Origin: Peptococcaceae bacterium CEB3
GTDB taxonomy: Bacteria; Bacillota; Desulfitobacteriia; Desulfitobacteriales; Desulfitobacteriaceae
Direction of reading: 5' to 3'
Assembly (NCBI GenBank): GCA_001029295.1
Contig: LDXJ01000038.1
Coordinates: forward strand, 1 to 56,342
DNA: 56,342 nucleotides
In this document: in pieces, positions 1 through 10,181 of the stretch
How positions within the stretch are numbered: position 1 is the stretch's first letter
Layout of the letters: each line of letters starts with the position of its first letter
Program-made: the position numbers and the translations under genes
The notes under the pieces: model-generated
What the model was told of the DNA's origin: nothing
Database searches by the model: none
Seen by the model: only the letters and a program-made list of their open reading frames with translations

Positions 1-292
1 ATGAATGCCGTTTTCTTTCATGAGCCGGTACACCCGATTGTGACCGCATTTTACCTTCTTGTTTAATTCATGGGTCATCGGTCGAACCCCATATAACCTT
101 CGCTTGCGCTCGTGAATCGTCTTGATCAGATCAAGCAACTCCTCATTGGCCCTTTGCCGGTTGCTCTTTGGGCGCTTAAGCCAGCCGTAATAACCGCTTC
201 GCGACACTTCAAGCACTTGGCACATCTTCACCACCCGGAATTCGAAGCGGTGTGCGTCAATAAATTGAAACCTTACTTCCGGGGGTTTATGA
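1..292 (-). CDS. IS3-family transposase OrfB, N-terminal part (cut by window edge)
   Basis: Read on the minus strand, this frame follows OrfA by a -1 shift at an A7G slippery run near 308-316, the usual way IS3 elements make the OrfAB fusion. The peptide contains the MCQVLEVSRSGYYGWLKRP block and then NRVYRLMKENGI, both typical of the start of IS3 OrfB before the DDE catalytic core. The catalytic part lies beyond base 1 and is not in the window. An independent start could be the ATG at 225. It acts in transposition of its own element. Family identity is secure; completeness cannot be judged. Confidence 0.85.
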
Positions 293-578
293 AGATGGCC
301 GCTGCTTTTTTTAGGATAGCATTTTCCTCCTCAAGATCAGCCAGCCTACGCTTCATTCGGCGCATCTCTTCATCTATGGGTTTTAATTTGCCGCTACCAG
401 GGAAGGCGTTGTTTGAGTCCTTCCGGAATGCCGCTACCCAGGCATAGAGGGTCTTCTCGCTAACGCCGAGATCTTTTGAGAGGCTGGGCACACTGCGGCC
501 CTTCTCAACAACGAGCTTTGCAGTATCCGTCTTAAACTCTTTGTTATACTTCCTACCATTATTGGTCATTTTAGGCAC
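273..578 (-). CDS. IS3-family transposase OrfA (HTH protein)
   Basis: A 101-residue protein with an N-terminal helix-turn-helix (about residues 12-50, including the SLSKDLGVSEKTLYAWV block) and a C-terminal leucine-rich coiled coil (about 70-92, ending EENAILKKA). This is the standard OrfA layout of IS3/IS911-like elements: DNA binding at the inverted repeats plus multimerisation. The lysine codons near the 3' end sit on an A7G run that can give the -1 frameshift into OrfB. It reads intact. The element has inserted next to, or into, an IS21 istA remnant at 633-761. Confidence 0.88.
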   Translation of the reverse strand: MPKMTNNGRKYNKEFKTDTAKLVVEKGRSVPSLSKDLGVSEKTLYAWVAAFRKDSNNAFPGSGKLKPIDEEMRRMKRRLADLEEENAILKKAAAIFINPRK

Positions 579-600
579 CTCCGACTGTTTAATATTATCT

Positions 601-630
601 CAGTTCGGAGTGTCTTTTAAACCGGGTACA
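601..630 (-). repeat. Probable left terminal inverted repeat of the IS3 element
   Basis: Read on the minus strand the segment begins TGTACCCGGTTTAAAAGAC, a typical IS3 terminal sequence starting TG, about 25 bases upstream of OrfA. Unrelated IS21 coding sequence begins directly outside it. The other end of the element is outside the window, so the pairing cannot be checked. Confidence 0.6.
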
Positions 631-632
631 AT

Positions 633-761
633 TCACTGCTTCTCCTTTGCCAGCCGAAGCGTTTGGATGACTGTAGTCCTCAAACACCCGCATGCTTCAG
701 CGATCTGGGTCTTGTTGAGTCCAAGACTATCAAGTCTCAGAATCCCGCGGTACTTGGTCAT
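633..761 (-). pseudogene. IS21 IstA N-terminal fragment
   Basis: A 42-residue reading frame starting at the ATG at 761 (MTKYRGILRLDSLGLNKTQI) shows the start of an IS21-family IstA transposase, including the first helix-turn-helix, and stops at a TGA beside the IS3 end. Full IstA proteins are about 400-500 residues, so only the beginning remains. Bases 762-900 upstream carry GTGTTCAACG/GTGTTGAATC-like repeats, which fit the multi-repeat end of an IS21 element. The simplest reading is truncation of an older IS21 copy by IS3 insertion. Confidence 0.7.
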
Positions 762-960
762 ATCGAGCTCCCTGTGTTGTATTCACGCGTTCGCGTGTAA
801 CAACATAGTACCGCGTATGTGGTGTTCAACGGCACTGGTAACCGTGTTGAATCTAGCCGGCTGAGTTCAACGTGTGCGGTCAAGGTCGTCAACCTAACGC
901 GGAATATTCATTACTGGCAAGCATCGTTATATTTTGACCTTCGATGTTGCCCGCTTCCAG

Positions 961-1665
961 GATGAAGAATGAATGGGTCAGGTTTTAGCATGGATTGATC
1001 GGAAGAATGAGAATCTGGCACAAGCCAAGAAAGCACGCCGGTAGGAAATTCTGGAACGTGAAATCCAAAGCATGCTGAAACGCAAACAAGTTAAGAAGTT
1101 TCTAACCATTACCATCGAACAAAAACCTCAGACGATCTCTAGAAAGAAGGGAATGACCCGGGAAGTTCAGTCTTTTAAACTTAGTTACGCTATTCATAAG
1201 CAAGCCTTAACTCTAGCAAGAGAACTCAGACAGCACGGAATCACCTCTTTCATAAGCAACTTAGCCGGAACGGAAATTTCATCGAGGGAGATCATAACCT
1301 GGTATCGCCGCAAAAACAATGTAGAGGAAGCCTTTCATAAAATCAAGTCACACCTGGAGTTACGCCCAGTTCACTTGACCCGGTCAAAACGTGTAAAGGC
1401 TCACGTTACAATTTGTACACTGGCATACTTCCTTTACAGCGACATGGAACGTCGATAAAGAGAAAACCACAGTAAACTCTCACCTGAAGATGCCCTGCTG
1501 GTGCTGGGCAGATGCCAACTGAGCAGAATAGGAGTTAAAGGTACTAACCAAAGACGCTTAAAATAACGAAGTTTGATAACGAACAAAGTCAACTGATAAA
1601 GGCGTTACAATGTGAGTACGCCGGTGAACCTAAAAAAGTTCTAAAGAAGGCTGAGCATCTGGTGT
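961..1665 (+). pseudogene. IS1634/IS4-type transposase remnant
   Basis: The longest open part (1072-1458, 128 codons) contains the block ITWYRRKNNVEEAFHKIKSH followed by ELRP and a VKAHVTICTLAYFLY segment. This is the region around the catalytic glutamate of IS1634-type DDE transposases. Similarity continues upstream in the same frame across a TAG at 1042 and downstream past TAA at 1456, then in another frame to a TAG near 1665. In-frame stops, a frameshift and loss of the N-terminal two thirds show that it is dead. Bases 1666-1788 hold no recognisable gene and may include the right end of the element. Confidence 0.72.
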
Positions 1666-1788
1666 AGTCCCCAAATTAAACAGGGGGAAACCCGGAAACC
1701 CTTGCTACGTCTGGGACTGGCAAATTTTTACGCCAAACTTGGGCTCTATGTTAAAAATAAGGGGGAGCGTAGTTATTTAATCTCTTAT

Positions 1789-3822
1789 TTAGGGCTTTTC
1801 TACCCCATCGGTCAATAGTGTAGGAGACAGCGGTTTCTCCAACCAGTCTTGCAGTAAATTTAATATTTTTTCCACTGTAAATCCGTACTTCTCCACAACC
1901 ACATCTCCGGGCCCTGAAGCGCCAAAGGTATCGATACCCAGTACTTTTCCATCCAAACCTACATATTTGTACCACGACACTGGGTGTCCCATTTCCACAG
2001 CCAAGCGTCGACGGCAGGCTGGGGGTAAGACCTCGTCCTTGTAGGCTTGACTCTGCTTGTCAAACAATTCCATGGAAGTAACATTGACCACCCGAACCGG
2101 TTGACCAATATCGGACAGTCTCTTACCCACTTTCAAAATCAAGTGAACTTCTGAACCGGTCCCCAGAAGAATCACTGGATAGTCACCGGGGTTTTCATAG
2201 AGGACATAGGCTCCCTTAGCAAAGTCATCTTCTCGGGATAGCACTCCGGATAATAAGGGCAACTTTTGACGGGTCAATACAAGCGCTACAGGTCCATGAC
2301 GGTTCTCAAGCGCGTAGCGTACGCTTTGCATTGTCTCATTGGCATCAACCGGTCTGAATACCGTTAACCCAGGAATGGAGCGCAGAGTACTGACCTGCTC
2401 GATCGGCTGGTGAGTGGGACCGTCTTCGCCAACCGCAATGGAGTCGTGTGTAAAAATGTACAGAGCAGGCTGTTTCATTAACACCGTCAAGCGAATAGAA
2501 GGCGACATGTAACCCGCAAACACCAAGAAAGTTCCCGCATAAGGAATCACCCCTCCGTGCAAGCAGATCCCACTCATGGCAGCTCCCATTGCATGCTCCC
2601 GTACCCCATAGAAAACATTCCTGCCAGCGTAATTTTCAGGGCCAAAGTGACCTTCACCAGCGAGCAATGTCTTATTGGAACTCGATAAATCGGCGGACCC
2701 GCCTAACAAGGTAGGTACATACGGGGCCACTGCATTGATCACCCTACCGAAGGCATCGCGGGTCGCCATACTCACATCAAACTCTGGATCTACCTTATCC
2801 CACTCTATAGTAGTACCTCCATCAATTACGTCGGCAAATTCTTCAGCCAGTTCAGGATAATCACGGCTAAAAGATTTTAAGCCATTTTCCCATTCCTCAA
2901 AAATTGTCAGGTTCCGGGTTGCTACTCTGGAGAAGAGTTCCCGGACTTCTGCTGGTACGTAAAACGGCTCATAGTCCCAGTGATAGCTTTGTTTAGCCTT
3001 TCTGGCTTCAGAAGGCCCAAGTGGGGACCCATGTGCCTCCGAACTCCCTTGCTTGCCCGGCGCTCCATAACCGATAATCGTTTTCACTTGAATCAGTGTT
3101 GGCTTGCTCACGCTGGTATGAGCAGTTCTGATGGCATTTTCGATTTCCTCCAGGTTATTTCCATCCTCCACCAGCAAAACGTTCCAGCCATATGCCTGAA
3201 ACCGCGACTTTACATCCTCAGTGAACGACCAGGCCGTAGGCCCGTCCAGAGAAATATCGTTTGAATCATAGAGCACGATCAGCTTTCCAAGCTGCAGGTG
3301 GCCTGCCAGCGATGCAGCCTCGGCAGCTACCCCTTCCATCAAGTTCCCATCTCCGCACAAGACGTATGTGCAGTGATCCACGACATGGCGTCCGGGACGA
3401 TTGTATTTTGCAGCCAAAAACTTTTCTGCCATAGCCATACCCACTGCCATACCAATACCTTGCCCTAGAGGGCCGGTTGTTGCCTCGACCCCATGAGTGT
3501 GTCCAAACTCAGGGTGCCCTGGCGTTTTTGATCCCCACTGACGGAAATCTTTTATATCCTCTATGGATACGTCATATCCGGACAAATGGAGAAGACTATA
3601 AAGAAGCATGGATCCATGCCCGGCAGAAAGGACAAAGCGATCTCTGTTTATCCAATCGGAATGATCCGGGTGATGTTGCAAAAACCGCGTCCATAGCACA
3701 TAAGCCATTGGTGCGGCCCCCATGGGTAACCCTGGGTGCCCCGAATTCGCTCTTTCAATCGCATCAATGGACAGCGTCCGGATCGTATTCACAGCCAATT
3801 GATCTATTTCACTAAAACTCAT
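1789..3822 (-). CDS. tkt: Transketolase
   Basis: Thiamine-diphosphate enzyme of the non-oxidative pentose phosphate pathway that moves two-carbon units between sugar phosphates. At 677 residues it has the full length of the family. Visible hallmarks are SGHPG (residues 27-31), the GDGNLMEG cofactor-binding motif (157-164), a central pyrimidine-binding domain with [14 protein letters not shown], and a C-terminal domain. The ATG at 3822 follows a GAGGAGACGC ribosome site. It lies about 70 bases downstream of transaldolase on the same strand, and the two would link pentose products of the ara genes to glycolysis. It is likely the last gene of the pentose block. No defect is seen. Confidence 0.96.
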   Translation of the reverse strand: MSFSEIDQLAVNTIRTLSIDAIERANSGHPGLPMGAAPMAYVLWTRFLQHHPDHSDWINRDRFVLSAGHGSMLLYSLLHLSGYDVSIEDIKDFRQWGSKTPGHPEFGHTHGVEATTGPLGQGIGMAVGMAMAEKFLAAKYNRPGRHVVDHCTYVLCGDGNLMEGVAAEAASLAGHLQLGKLIVLYDSNDISLDGPTAWSFTEDVKSRFQAYGWNVLLVEDGNNLEEIENAIRTAHTSVSKPTLIQVKTIIGYGAPGKQGSSEAHGSPLGPSEARKAKQSYHWDYEPFYVPAEVRELFSRVATRNLTIFEEWENGLKSFSRDYPELAEEFADVIDGGTTIEWDKVDPEFDVSMATRDAFGRVINAVAPYVPTLLGGSADLSSSNKTLLAGEGHFGPENYAGRNVFYGVREHAMGAAMSGICLHGGVIPYAGTFLVFAGYMSPSIRLTVLMKQPALYIFTHDSIAVGEDGPTHQPIEQVSTLRSIPGLTVFRPVDANETMQSVRYALENRHGPVALVLTRQKLPLLSGVLSREDDFAKGAYVLYENPGDYPVILLGTGSEVHLILKVGKRLSDIGQPVRVVNVTSMELFDKQSQAYKDEVLPPACRRRLAVEMGHPVSWYKYVGLDGKVLGIDTFGASGPGDVVVEKYGFTVEKILNLLQDWLEKPLSPTLLTDGVEKP

Positions 3823-3893
3823 TGACAGCGTCTCCTCTATTCTCTCGCGAACAACGTTGATGTCATCGATCTATCCAAATTGTCTCAGGAGAA

Positions 3894-4991
3894 TCATTTA
3901 TGCCGGAGAAGTTCGGACTTATCGCTTAAGTTCTGCAATAACGCAACAAATGATTTTTCAAACGCCTCAAGGCCCTCAGTGAGGAGTTTATCGGTAACAT
4001 CGGCAAACGAAATACCCTGCTTTCCCAATCGGTCAAAAAAAGCCTCGGCTTCCTGGACATTAACCTTTACGGTTTCCACGAACCCCTCGGTCTGACCCAT
4101 TACCGCCTCAAGTGTTCTAGGGGGCATGGTGTTTACCGTATGCCGGCCCACCAGTGATGAGACATACAGAAGCTCTGGATAGCGCGGATCCTTAACCCCG
4201 GTTGATGCCCATAGCGGGCGCTGTACCATCGCACCGTAGGAGCGCAGCTTCTCAAACCGAGGTCCTGCAAACTTCTCTTCAAATTTCTTGTATGCCATTT
4301 TGGCATTGGCAATACCGGCCTTCCCCAAAAGATCCTCGCCAAGTTGATTGCTCTTGATTAGATTATCCACAGCAGTATCTATGCGGCTCACAAAGAAACT
4401 GGCAACAGATGCGACACGGAGATCCAATCCATCGCGGAATCGGCTCTCTAACCCGGACAAATACGCTTCCGCGACCCGTTCGTACATATCAACGCTGAAG
4501 ATCAGAGTGGCGTTTACATTTATTCCCTCTTCAATTAACTTTTGAATAGCAGGAATACCTTCCTCCGTTGCAGGAACTTTAATCATTACGTTCGGTTTAT
4601 TAATACCTTTAAAAAGCCGAAGACCTTCCCGCACGGTTGCTTCCGTATCTCTGCACAGTCGTGGGGAAACTTCGATGCTGACGTATCCATCTGAATAATT
4701 CCTCTTCTCGTAAACGGGCAACAGCAAGTCGGTAACACGACAGATATCGCCAAAAGTGAGCTGATCATAGATTTCATCGATGGATTGATTTTCCTTCGAA
4801 GCGCGGAGGATTTCCTCATCGTAAGCGTTAGAAGCAGTAATTGCTCGTTCAAAGATGGTCGGGTTTGATGTGACACCGCTTACTCCCTCACCGATCAGCC
4901 TCTCCATTTCTCCAGAGTCTAAAAGTCCTCTTTCGACATTGTCATACCACACACTTTGGCCACATGCATTCAGATGCTCAACAGCGTTCAT
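3894..4991 (-). CDS. tal: Transaldolase
   Basis: Transfers a dihydroxyacetone unit between sugar phosphates in the pentose phosphate pathway through a Schiff base. The protein is of the long type (365 residues from the chosen start), with the TSNPTIF block (41-47) and the catalytic lysine in MIKVPATEEG (Lys138). The ATG at 4991 is preferred over the one at 5012 because a GGGGAGG ribosome site lies about 8 bases before it. It is followed closely by transketolase, forming a two-gene unit. Upstream is group II intron debris rather than a clean promoter, so transcription may come from araM read-through or from within that debris. Confidence 0.95.
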   Translation of the reverse strand: MNAVEHLNACGQSVWYDNVERGLLDSGEMERLIGEGVSGVTSNPTIFERAITASNAYDEEILRASKENQSIDEIYDQLTFGDICRVTDLLLPVYEKRNYSDGYVSIEVSPRLCRDTEATVREGLRLFKGINKPNVMIKVPATEEGIPAIQKLIEEGINVNATLIFSVDMYERVAEAYLSGLESRFRDGLDLRVASVASFFVSRIDTAVDNLIKSNQLGEDLLGKAGIANAKMAYKKFEEKFAGPRFEKLRSYGAMVQRPLWASTGVKDPRYPELLYVSSLVGRHTVNTMPPRTLEAVMGQTEGFVETVKVNVQEAEAFFDRLGKQGISFADVTDKLLTEGLEAFEKSFVALLQNLSDKSELLRHK

Positions 4992-5089
4992 TCTTTCTGC
5001 CTCCCCGGTCATGAGATCTCGTGTCTAAGCAGCACGTTCCATCGGCTCTTTTTGCGCCGTAACATGTTGACAAATAAGCCGATATCACT

Positions 5090-5600
5090 TTCGATTGTGG
5101 GTAGAAGGTACTTGGAAGGGCCGAAGTCACTAGACGTGCAGTTTTCCTCCATCCGGCGGCCCCAGGGCCATCCCCTAGCTGGGAGACTGAAAGGGCTTGA
5201 GTTAATGCTCCCACTCTTCTCTCTCCGGCTTCCGGTCGCGACACTCCGGTACCTGCTTGCAAGCTCTGGTCGTTTTCCTACCGGCCCGTCTGTCGTTCCG
5301 TTGAAACGCTCATCGGTCTCGTCCTTCCCTGGATGAATCCAGGGACTATGACGCCGCTGATTCCTCCCGCAGCATGCGGTTTCCCTATCACCTGCTCTTT
5401 GTCGGAGAGCCGCAAGAGATCTCGTTCGGTAACCCTATTTCGTTGTTCAGAGCCTCCCCATGCCTAATGACTTGCATCTCCCCAGGGATTCCTTACCTAG
5501 CTCCGGCTCGACCGCCTCCGGCCAGGCTGCAACTTCTGGGGCGGTCTCGAGTCCCGCTAGTATCACCGGTACAAATACACTATTCCGTCTGTAGCCAACG
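5090..5600 (-). mobile_element. Group II intron 5'-domain remnant, no ORF
   Basis: This gap between araM and tal holds no credible protein gene. Read on the minus strand it resembles the RNA part of a bacterial group II intron before its reverse transcriptase ORF: a GGGAGGCTCTGAAC block, then GGGTTACCGAACGAGA, then GTCATAGT, then an AACTCAAGCC block. A diverged copy of the same stretch lies at about 21110-21480. No reverse transcriptase and no domain V are present, so it cannot splice or move by itself. Identification rests on style and on the repeat, not on a folded model. Confidence 0.55.
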
Positions 5601-5624
5601 GGTTTTCCTTACAGAGTTATGCCC

Positions 5625-6944
5625 TTACTCCTCAAGGACTTGATCCACTGTTACTTCAAGCACCCCTTGCCCTTGCATAAAGTCGAACACTGTATAACGC
5701 GCCCGCAGTTCCTTCGCGTGCAAAAACGTATCTCTCAGAACCGGCTTGGCAAGCCCAACAAAGTTCAAGTCCTTTGAAATGCCTATCGTCTCCAGCGCTT
5801 GCTCCACCCGAGTCAACATGCTCAGGGTTGGCTGCAAGGCCGCGTGCAAAGCACCCATTTGAACCGATTCGCAGACCGCAGCGTTTGCGCTTAGCCAGGC
5901 GGCCTTGTCGCATTGCGCTTGAATCACTTCATCGGCACCCGCACCGTAGAATTCTTGAGCGTAATGTTTGAATTCGTCGGTCACTTGTAGTTCCAGCGGT
6001 TTACGCAGTACATCCAGTTCAGCTAACTTCCGGTAAAACCTCAACATCCAATACGTGGCATAACCGACCTGCAGGCCGTGGGAGGCGTGGTTCCGCTTGC
6101 CTTGATAGGCAAGCAGATCCCAATAGTGCGAACAGTGGTGCTCACTGCCGCTGCATGGGCGGGAGTTTCCTATCATGGCCATAGCGATTCCTGAATTGAT
6201 GAGCCCAACGAAAAGGCTTCTCACAACTTCCGGGTCCCGCTGGGTAAGCTTTTCAGCATTTTCTACGACATAGGCCAGGGGCCGAGCCACGATGTCATAA
6301 CTCTGCTGGCAAAAGTGCTCTCCGTAAAGCGTTCGAGCAAGAACCCAATCGGATAAAGAAATCACCTTACCAACGAGGTCCCCGAAGCCGGACTGTAGCA
6401 TTTCATAAGGGGATGCTGTCAAAACTGATAAATCCGCAAAAATCGCCTCGGGGGTTTGCGCCGCTGATGTAATCTTCAATCCCTCGAATTGCATTGCCGC
6501 CATATTTGAGGCATACCCGTCCATAGAAGGCGCCGTTGGCACCGAAATATATGACAAACTCTTACGAAAGCTGCTGTAACGAACCAAGTCATTAATAACG
6601 CCACTGCCTACAGCCAGAACAGACTGATACCCATCCGATTCGAGTTGCCCTACGACCGTAGCCACACTTCCTTCATCAGGCAACAAACCGTTTCGCCTTG
6701 GAAAAACGCAAAGGTCTACCCCAAATCCTTTGCCTTGCAGATATCTGAGCAGTGTCCGACCGAATGCATCGTACGTATTGGTATCTGCCACCAAAAGAAC
6801 CTTTAAATAGTGACTACGTTCGAGATACTCCGCAATGGCATACTGCGCATTGTTCACTACGGCGATTTTCTTAATAGGTACAACGTGCACCTTTCCACAA
6901 CTACATTGGATCGGCCCATTCAAAAAACAGGAAGGTACTTCCAC
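5625..6944 (-). CDS. araM: sn-glycerol-1-phosphate dehydrogenase (AraM-like)
   Basis: NAD(P)-dependent, metal-dependent reductase of dihydroxyacetone phosphate to sn-glycerol-1-phosphate in the iron-alcohol-dehydrogenase superfamily, as in Bacillus AraM. Visible are the nucleotide-binding AVGSGVINDLVRY block, the YISVPTAPSMDGYAS block, and the histidine cluster SGSEHHCSHYWD that would bind the metal. The GTG at 6944 (439 residues) is chosen because GGAGGTGAT lies 8 bases upstream. An ATG 21 codons earlier lacks such a site. In Bacillus subtilis araM sits in the arabinose operon with araL and araABD, and the same partners occur here. No break is seen. Confidence 0.9.
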   Translation of the reverse strand: MEVPSCFLNGPIQCSCGKVHVVPIKKIAVVNNAQYAIAEYLERSHYLKVLLVADTNTYDAFGRTLLRYLQGKGFGVDLCVFPRRNGLLPDEGSVATVVGQLESDGYQSVLAVGSGVINDLVRYSSFRKSLSYISVPTAPSMDGYASNMAAMQFEGLKITSAAQTPEAIFADLSVLTASPYEMLQSGFGDLVGKVISLSDWVLARTLYGEHFCQQSYDIVARPLAYVVENAEKLTQRDPEVVRSLFVGLINSGIAMAMIGNSRPCSGSEHHCSHYWDLLAYQGKRNHASHGLQVGYATYWMLRFYRKLAELDVLRKPLELQVTDEFKHYAQEFYGAGADEVIQAQCDKAAWLSANAAVCESVQMGALHAALQPTLSMLTRVEQALETIGISKDLNFVGLAKPVLRDTFLHAKELRARYTVFDFMQGQGVLEVTVDQVLEE

Positions 6945-7045
6945 GTATATCACCTCCAACCAGACTTGTCGCTCTTGTAGGAAGTCAACCGGGCAGGTGG
7001 TCTCCACTTGTCCCTTTATTTTCCTTGGTCCGTCGTTCGGCCACT

Positions 7046-7735
7046 CTACCGTTGACCATAGTACGCGTTGATACCGTGTTTTCTGAGGTAGTGTTTGTCC
7101 AAAAGGGCCTGATGTATCGACGTCAACGACGGATTCAGTATCAGAGAATGGTAAGCCATCTTGGCCACCTCTTCGAGAACAACGGCATTATGGACGGCAC
7201 CCAGAGCATCCTTTCCCCAACAAAACGGCCCATGGCTGTTCACAATAACACCTGGAACCTCCAAAGGGCTGCGGTCGCCTACCGTTTCAATAATAACTCG
7301 TCCTGTCTCCAACTCGTACTCCCCGCTAATTTCCGCATCCGTCATGTCTCGGGTACATGGAATAGTTCCATAGAAGTAGTCAGCGTGGGTGGTACCGAGT
7401 GCTGGAATAGACCGACCTGCCTGAGCCCAGATAGTGGCCCAACTCGAATGCGTGTGGACAATCCCGCCGATACTATTCATAGCTTTGTAGAGCGTTAGAT
7501 GGGTAGGCGTGTCCGAAGACGGATTAAGATGTCCCTCTACAACATTTCCGTCCAAATCTACCACAACCAAGTCCGTTGTGGTGAACTTGCCATATTCTAC
7601 ACCACTTGGTTTAATCACAAACAGACCTCTTTCGCGATCAATCCCACTAACATTTCCCCACGTGAAAATTACCAGTCCATGTTCCAGAAGTTGCAAATTG
7701 CCTTCGAGTACTTGTTCTTTTAGGTCTTCCAACAT
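7046..7735 (-). CDS. araD: L-ribulose-5-phosphate 4-epimerase
   Basis: Zinc-dependent class II aldolase-fold enzyme that converts L-ribulose-5-phosphate to D-xylulose-5-phosphate. At 229 residues it matches the usual length (about 231). The chosen ATG at 7735 gives the typical start [13 protein letters not shown] and has GGAGGT 7 bases upstream. An ATG 19 codons further up has none. The TWGNVSGID block (25-33), the zinc ligands in HTHS (94-97) and a downstream HADYFYG block are present. It lies between the deleted araA and araM on one strand, so it belongs to an arabinose operon. It reads intact. Confidence 0.95.
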   Translation of the reverse strand: MLEDLKEQVLEGNLQLLEHGLVIFTWGNVSGIDRERGLFVIKPSGVEYGKFTTTDLVVVDLDGNVVEGHLNPSSDTPTHLTLYKAMNSIGGIVHTHSSWATIWAQAGRSIPALGTTHADYFYGTIPCTRDMTDAEISGEYELETGRVIIETVGDRSPLEVPGVIVNSHGPFCWGKDALGAVHNAVVLEEVAKMAYHSLILNPSLTSIHQALLDKHYLRKHGINAYYGQR

Positions 7736-7801
7736 GTTCGATACCTCCATGGCGAAAATAAGAATGGGTTTTTCCCTTGATCTGGCCATCACATCAATTT
7801 C

Positions 7802-8157
7802 TTAGCGGAACTTCCAAGCGGCTTCGCTCCAGCGCAATTTATTACGCAGTTCAGGCACCGAAGTATCTTTATCAATCACCACGCACTCGATGCCTACCAT
7901 TTCTGCCCAATCCACGATCTGTTCCACCGTGACATTGCACACATCTTATCGACATTTGCTGCAAGGCACACTTCTCGAATCTCAGCGGGAGTTGTCACCA
8001 GGGGCTTAAATTCGATAAAAAATGGGAGCGAATCGTCGACATTAAGACCGTCAACCATCTTTTGCACATGCTCTCTTGCTTGTTCAAGAGTCGCAGACCC
8101 GTACAAAGACTGGCTACCAGTTATGAAATAGAACGTATAGGGTTTCGTCCCCAACAT
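7802..8157 (-). pseudogene. araA: L-arabinose isomerase, internally deleted
   Basis: The first about 75 residues from the ATG at 8157 (good AAGGAGGG site) match the N-terminus of AraA (FITGSQSLYGSATLEQAREH, later VTTPAEIREVCLAANVD). The reading then jumps, in another frame, to the last about 44 residues of AraA (VEQIVDWAEMVGIECVVIDK, ending ELRNKLRWSEAAWKFR and a TAA at 7802). Roughly 350 central residues, with the metal-binding and catalytic part, are missing. AraA converts L-arabinose to L-ribulose, so this locus cannot supply that step. The neighbours araB and araD remain intact, which suggests either a recent loss or use of another entry substrate such as ribulose. Confidence 0.9.
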
Positions 8158-8214
8158 CTAGAACGCCCTCCTTCGTAGTGCTTTAAGAAGTAATGCAGCA
8201 GGGGGTTTCTCTTC

Positions 8215-9879
8215 TTAAACCGCACTGTTCATACGAATACCCTTTAATCTATGGAGAATATCTACCCTCTCAATCCCAAAGAAATCATGAATCTCTCGAT
8301 AGATTTGATAGAGTTCATTGTATTTTCGGTGAACCACTTCCTCTGGAAGGTAGGACTTCAATACGGGAGAAACAAGATGCTGGCTAGCTTCAGTGATGGA
8401 TTCGAATCCACCATGCTCCTTTCCTGCGGCAACAGCTCCAAACATTGCAGACCCGCGTGCCGGTATTTCAGTTGAACTTGCTACGGAAACCGGCAATCCA
8501 CAAGCATCCGCGTAAATCCGCATTAACAGCGGACTCCTTTGGGCAAGTCCCCCGCAGGCAACCAGTCGATCAATCGCTACACCATGTTCAGTAAAGTTCT
8601 CGACAATTCGGCGTGTACCAAACGCTGTCGATTCCAGCAAGGTCCGGTAGATAGCTTCTGGCGCCGTAGAGAGGGTGAAACCCAAAATGATACCGGACAA
8701 ATCTGCATCGCCAAGGATACTTCGATTCCCGTTCCACCAATCAAGTGCTATAAGACCGCTTTCCCCAGGCAAAAGTTTTGCAGCCAGGTTTTCCAGGTGC
8801 TCAAATATGGATACCTTGTAAGACGCAGCTGCTTTGAAGTATGCTTGTGGGACTAACTTTTTCACAAACCACTCAAACATATCACCCACAGCTGCCTGTC
8901 CGGCTTCGTAGCCGTAATACCCCGGTAAAACCCCATCTTTCACAACTCCGGTAATTCCCTCAAATCGACTTTCCTCTTTCGTCACAGCCAGATGGCATAT
9001 CGAGGTCCCCATCACCATGACTAACGCCCCAAGGCCCTTGACCCCTACACTAGGAACGGACACCATGGCGTCTACGTTTCCAACAGCCACCGCGACGCCG
9101 GAATGCAATTGTAATTTGTCAGCAACCGCCCCTTTCAGGTAACCCGCTCTAGTTCCTAACGGGTAAAACACCTCACCTAGTTTTTCTTTTGGATTCACGA
9201 ATTCCGAGCTGACAGATGCAAAAAATTCGGTTCCTGGAATGCCTTCATGTTCGGACCACATAGCTTTATATCCAGCTGTACATGAGTTACGTCGTTCTTC
9301 ACCTGTGAGATACCACACTATCCAGTCCGTAGCTTCCACAAACCGGTAACATGCGTTATAGACTTCTCGGTCTTCTTCGAAAACCTCAATGAGCTTGGGA
9401 AAATACCACTCAGCTGAAATCCTGCCCCCGTATCGCGATAGAAACTCCTCGCCACGACGTTCTGCAACCTGATTGATTCGATCCGCTATCGGTTGAGCCG
9501 AATGATGTTTCCATAGTTTCGGCCATGCGTGCGGGTGATTTTGCCAGCGTGACATTAAACACAAAGGCATACCATCCTCATTCACTGGCAGAACGGTACA
9601 AGATGTGAAGTCCACTCCGAGACCGATTACGTCTCCAGCATTGACTTTCCCCTCCCGCATTACCATCGGTATTCCCTCATGAAGCACTTCAAGATAATCT
9701 GACGGATCTTGTAAGGCCCAATCGACTGGAAGCTTGGTTCCTGTAGTAGGAAGCACACTATCAATCACACCATGCTTGTAGGGCACCACGGAAATCGCTT
9801 TTTCGTGGCCTGAATGTAGATCTAAGAGTATGACACGTCCAGACTGGGTACCGTAATCTACTCCTATTGCGTACGCCAA
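8215..9879 (-). CDS. araB: Ribulokinase
   Basis: FGGY-family kinase that phosphorylates L-ribulose (and often D-ribulose) to the 5-phosphate. At 554 residues it matches AraB. It opens with the phosphate-binding AIGVDYGTQSGR block, has the AraB-typical GLGVDFTSCTVLPV segment, a YYGYEAGQAAVGDMFEWF segment and the C-terminal VACGGLAQRSPLLMRIYADA ATP-site block. The start is the TTG at 9879, with GGGGGTG about 6 bases upstream. No in-frame ATG fits. It lies 57 bases upstream of the broken araA, so ribulose made elsewhere or taken up could still enter the pathway through AraB and AraD. Confidence 0.94.
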   Translation of the reverse strand: MAYAIGVDYGTQSGRVILLDLHSGHEKAISVVPYKHGVIDSVLPTTGTKLPVDWALQDPSDYLEVLHEGIPMVMREGKVNAGDVIGLGVDFTSCTVLPVNEDGMPLCLMSRWQNHPHAWPKLWKHHSAQPIADRINQVAERRGEEFLSRYGGRISAEWYFPKLIEVFEEDREVYNACYRFVEATDWIVWYLTGEERRNSCTAGYKAMWSEHEGIPGTEFFASVSSEFVNPKEKLGEVFYPLGTRAGYLKGAVADKLQLHSGVAVAVGNVDAMVSVPSVGVKGLGALVMVMGTSICHLAVTKEESRFEGITGVVKDGVLPGYYGYEAGQAAVGDMFEWFVKKLVPQAYFKAAASYKVSIFEHLENLAAKLLPGESGLIALDWWNGNRSILGDADLSGIILGFTLSTAPEAIYRTLLESTAFGTRRIVENFTEHGVAIDRLVACGGLAQRSPLLMRIYADACGLPVSVASSTEIPARGSAMFGAVAAGKEHGGFESITEASQHLVSPVLKSYLPEEVVHRKYNELYQIYREIHDFFGIERVDILHRLKGIRMNSAV

Positions 9880-10181
9880 TAAAACACCCCCATGGGCTAA
9901 CTGCCCTCGGCTTTAGAATTAGCTCTTACCTGTTCGGAAGAGTACGGTTGTGTTGGAAACCAACCCGAACGCTTCGCCACCGTGCCAAATACTTGCCACC
10001 TTATCTGATTAAGAAGCATCACTTCTCGCCCTTTTCCTTTTAAAGGCACTTTGACTGGCTGGTGTCTGTCCATTTTTTCCCACACCCGAACAAGTAAATT
10101 GATCTTATAAAACTAATGTGATATGGAGACATTCCGTATAGGAACAAAGAAGCAAATTCTAGGAAGTGCGTTCGGGCCACC
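9880..10181 (-). other. Leader region between corrinoid gene and araB
   Basis: About 300 bases without a supported gene. A 62-codon frame is present but has biased, non-protein-like composition and no known family. The stretch probably holds the promoter and leader of araB. No clear operator or riboswitch was recognised. Confidence 0.4.

Noticed and set aside
9897-10085. A 62-codon frame before araB
   Set aside because: No family and no good ribosome site. It probably lies in the araB leader.
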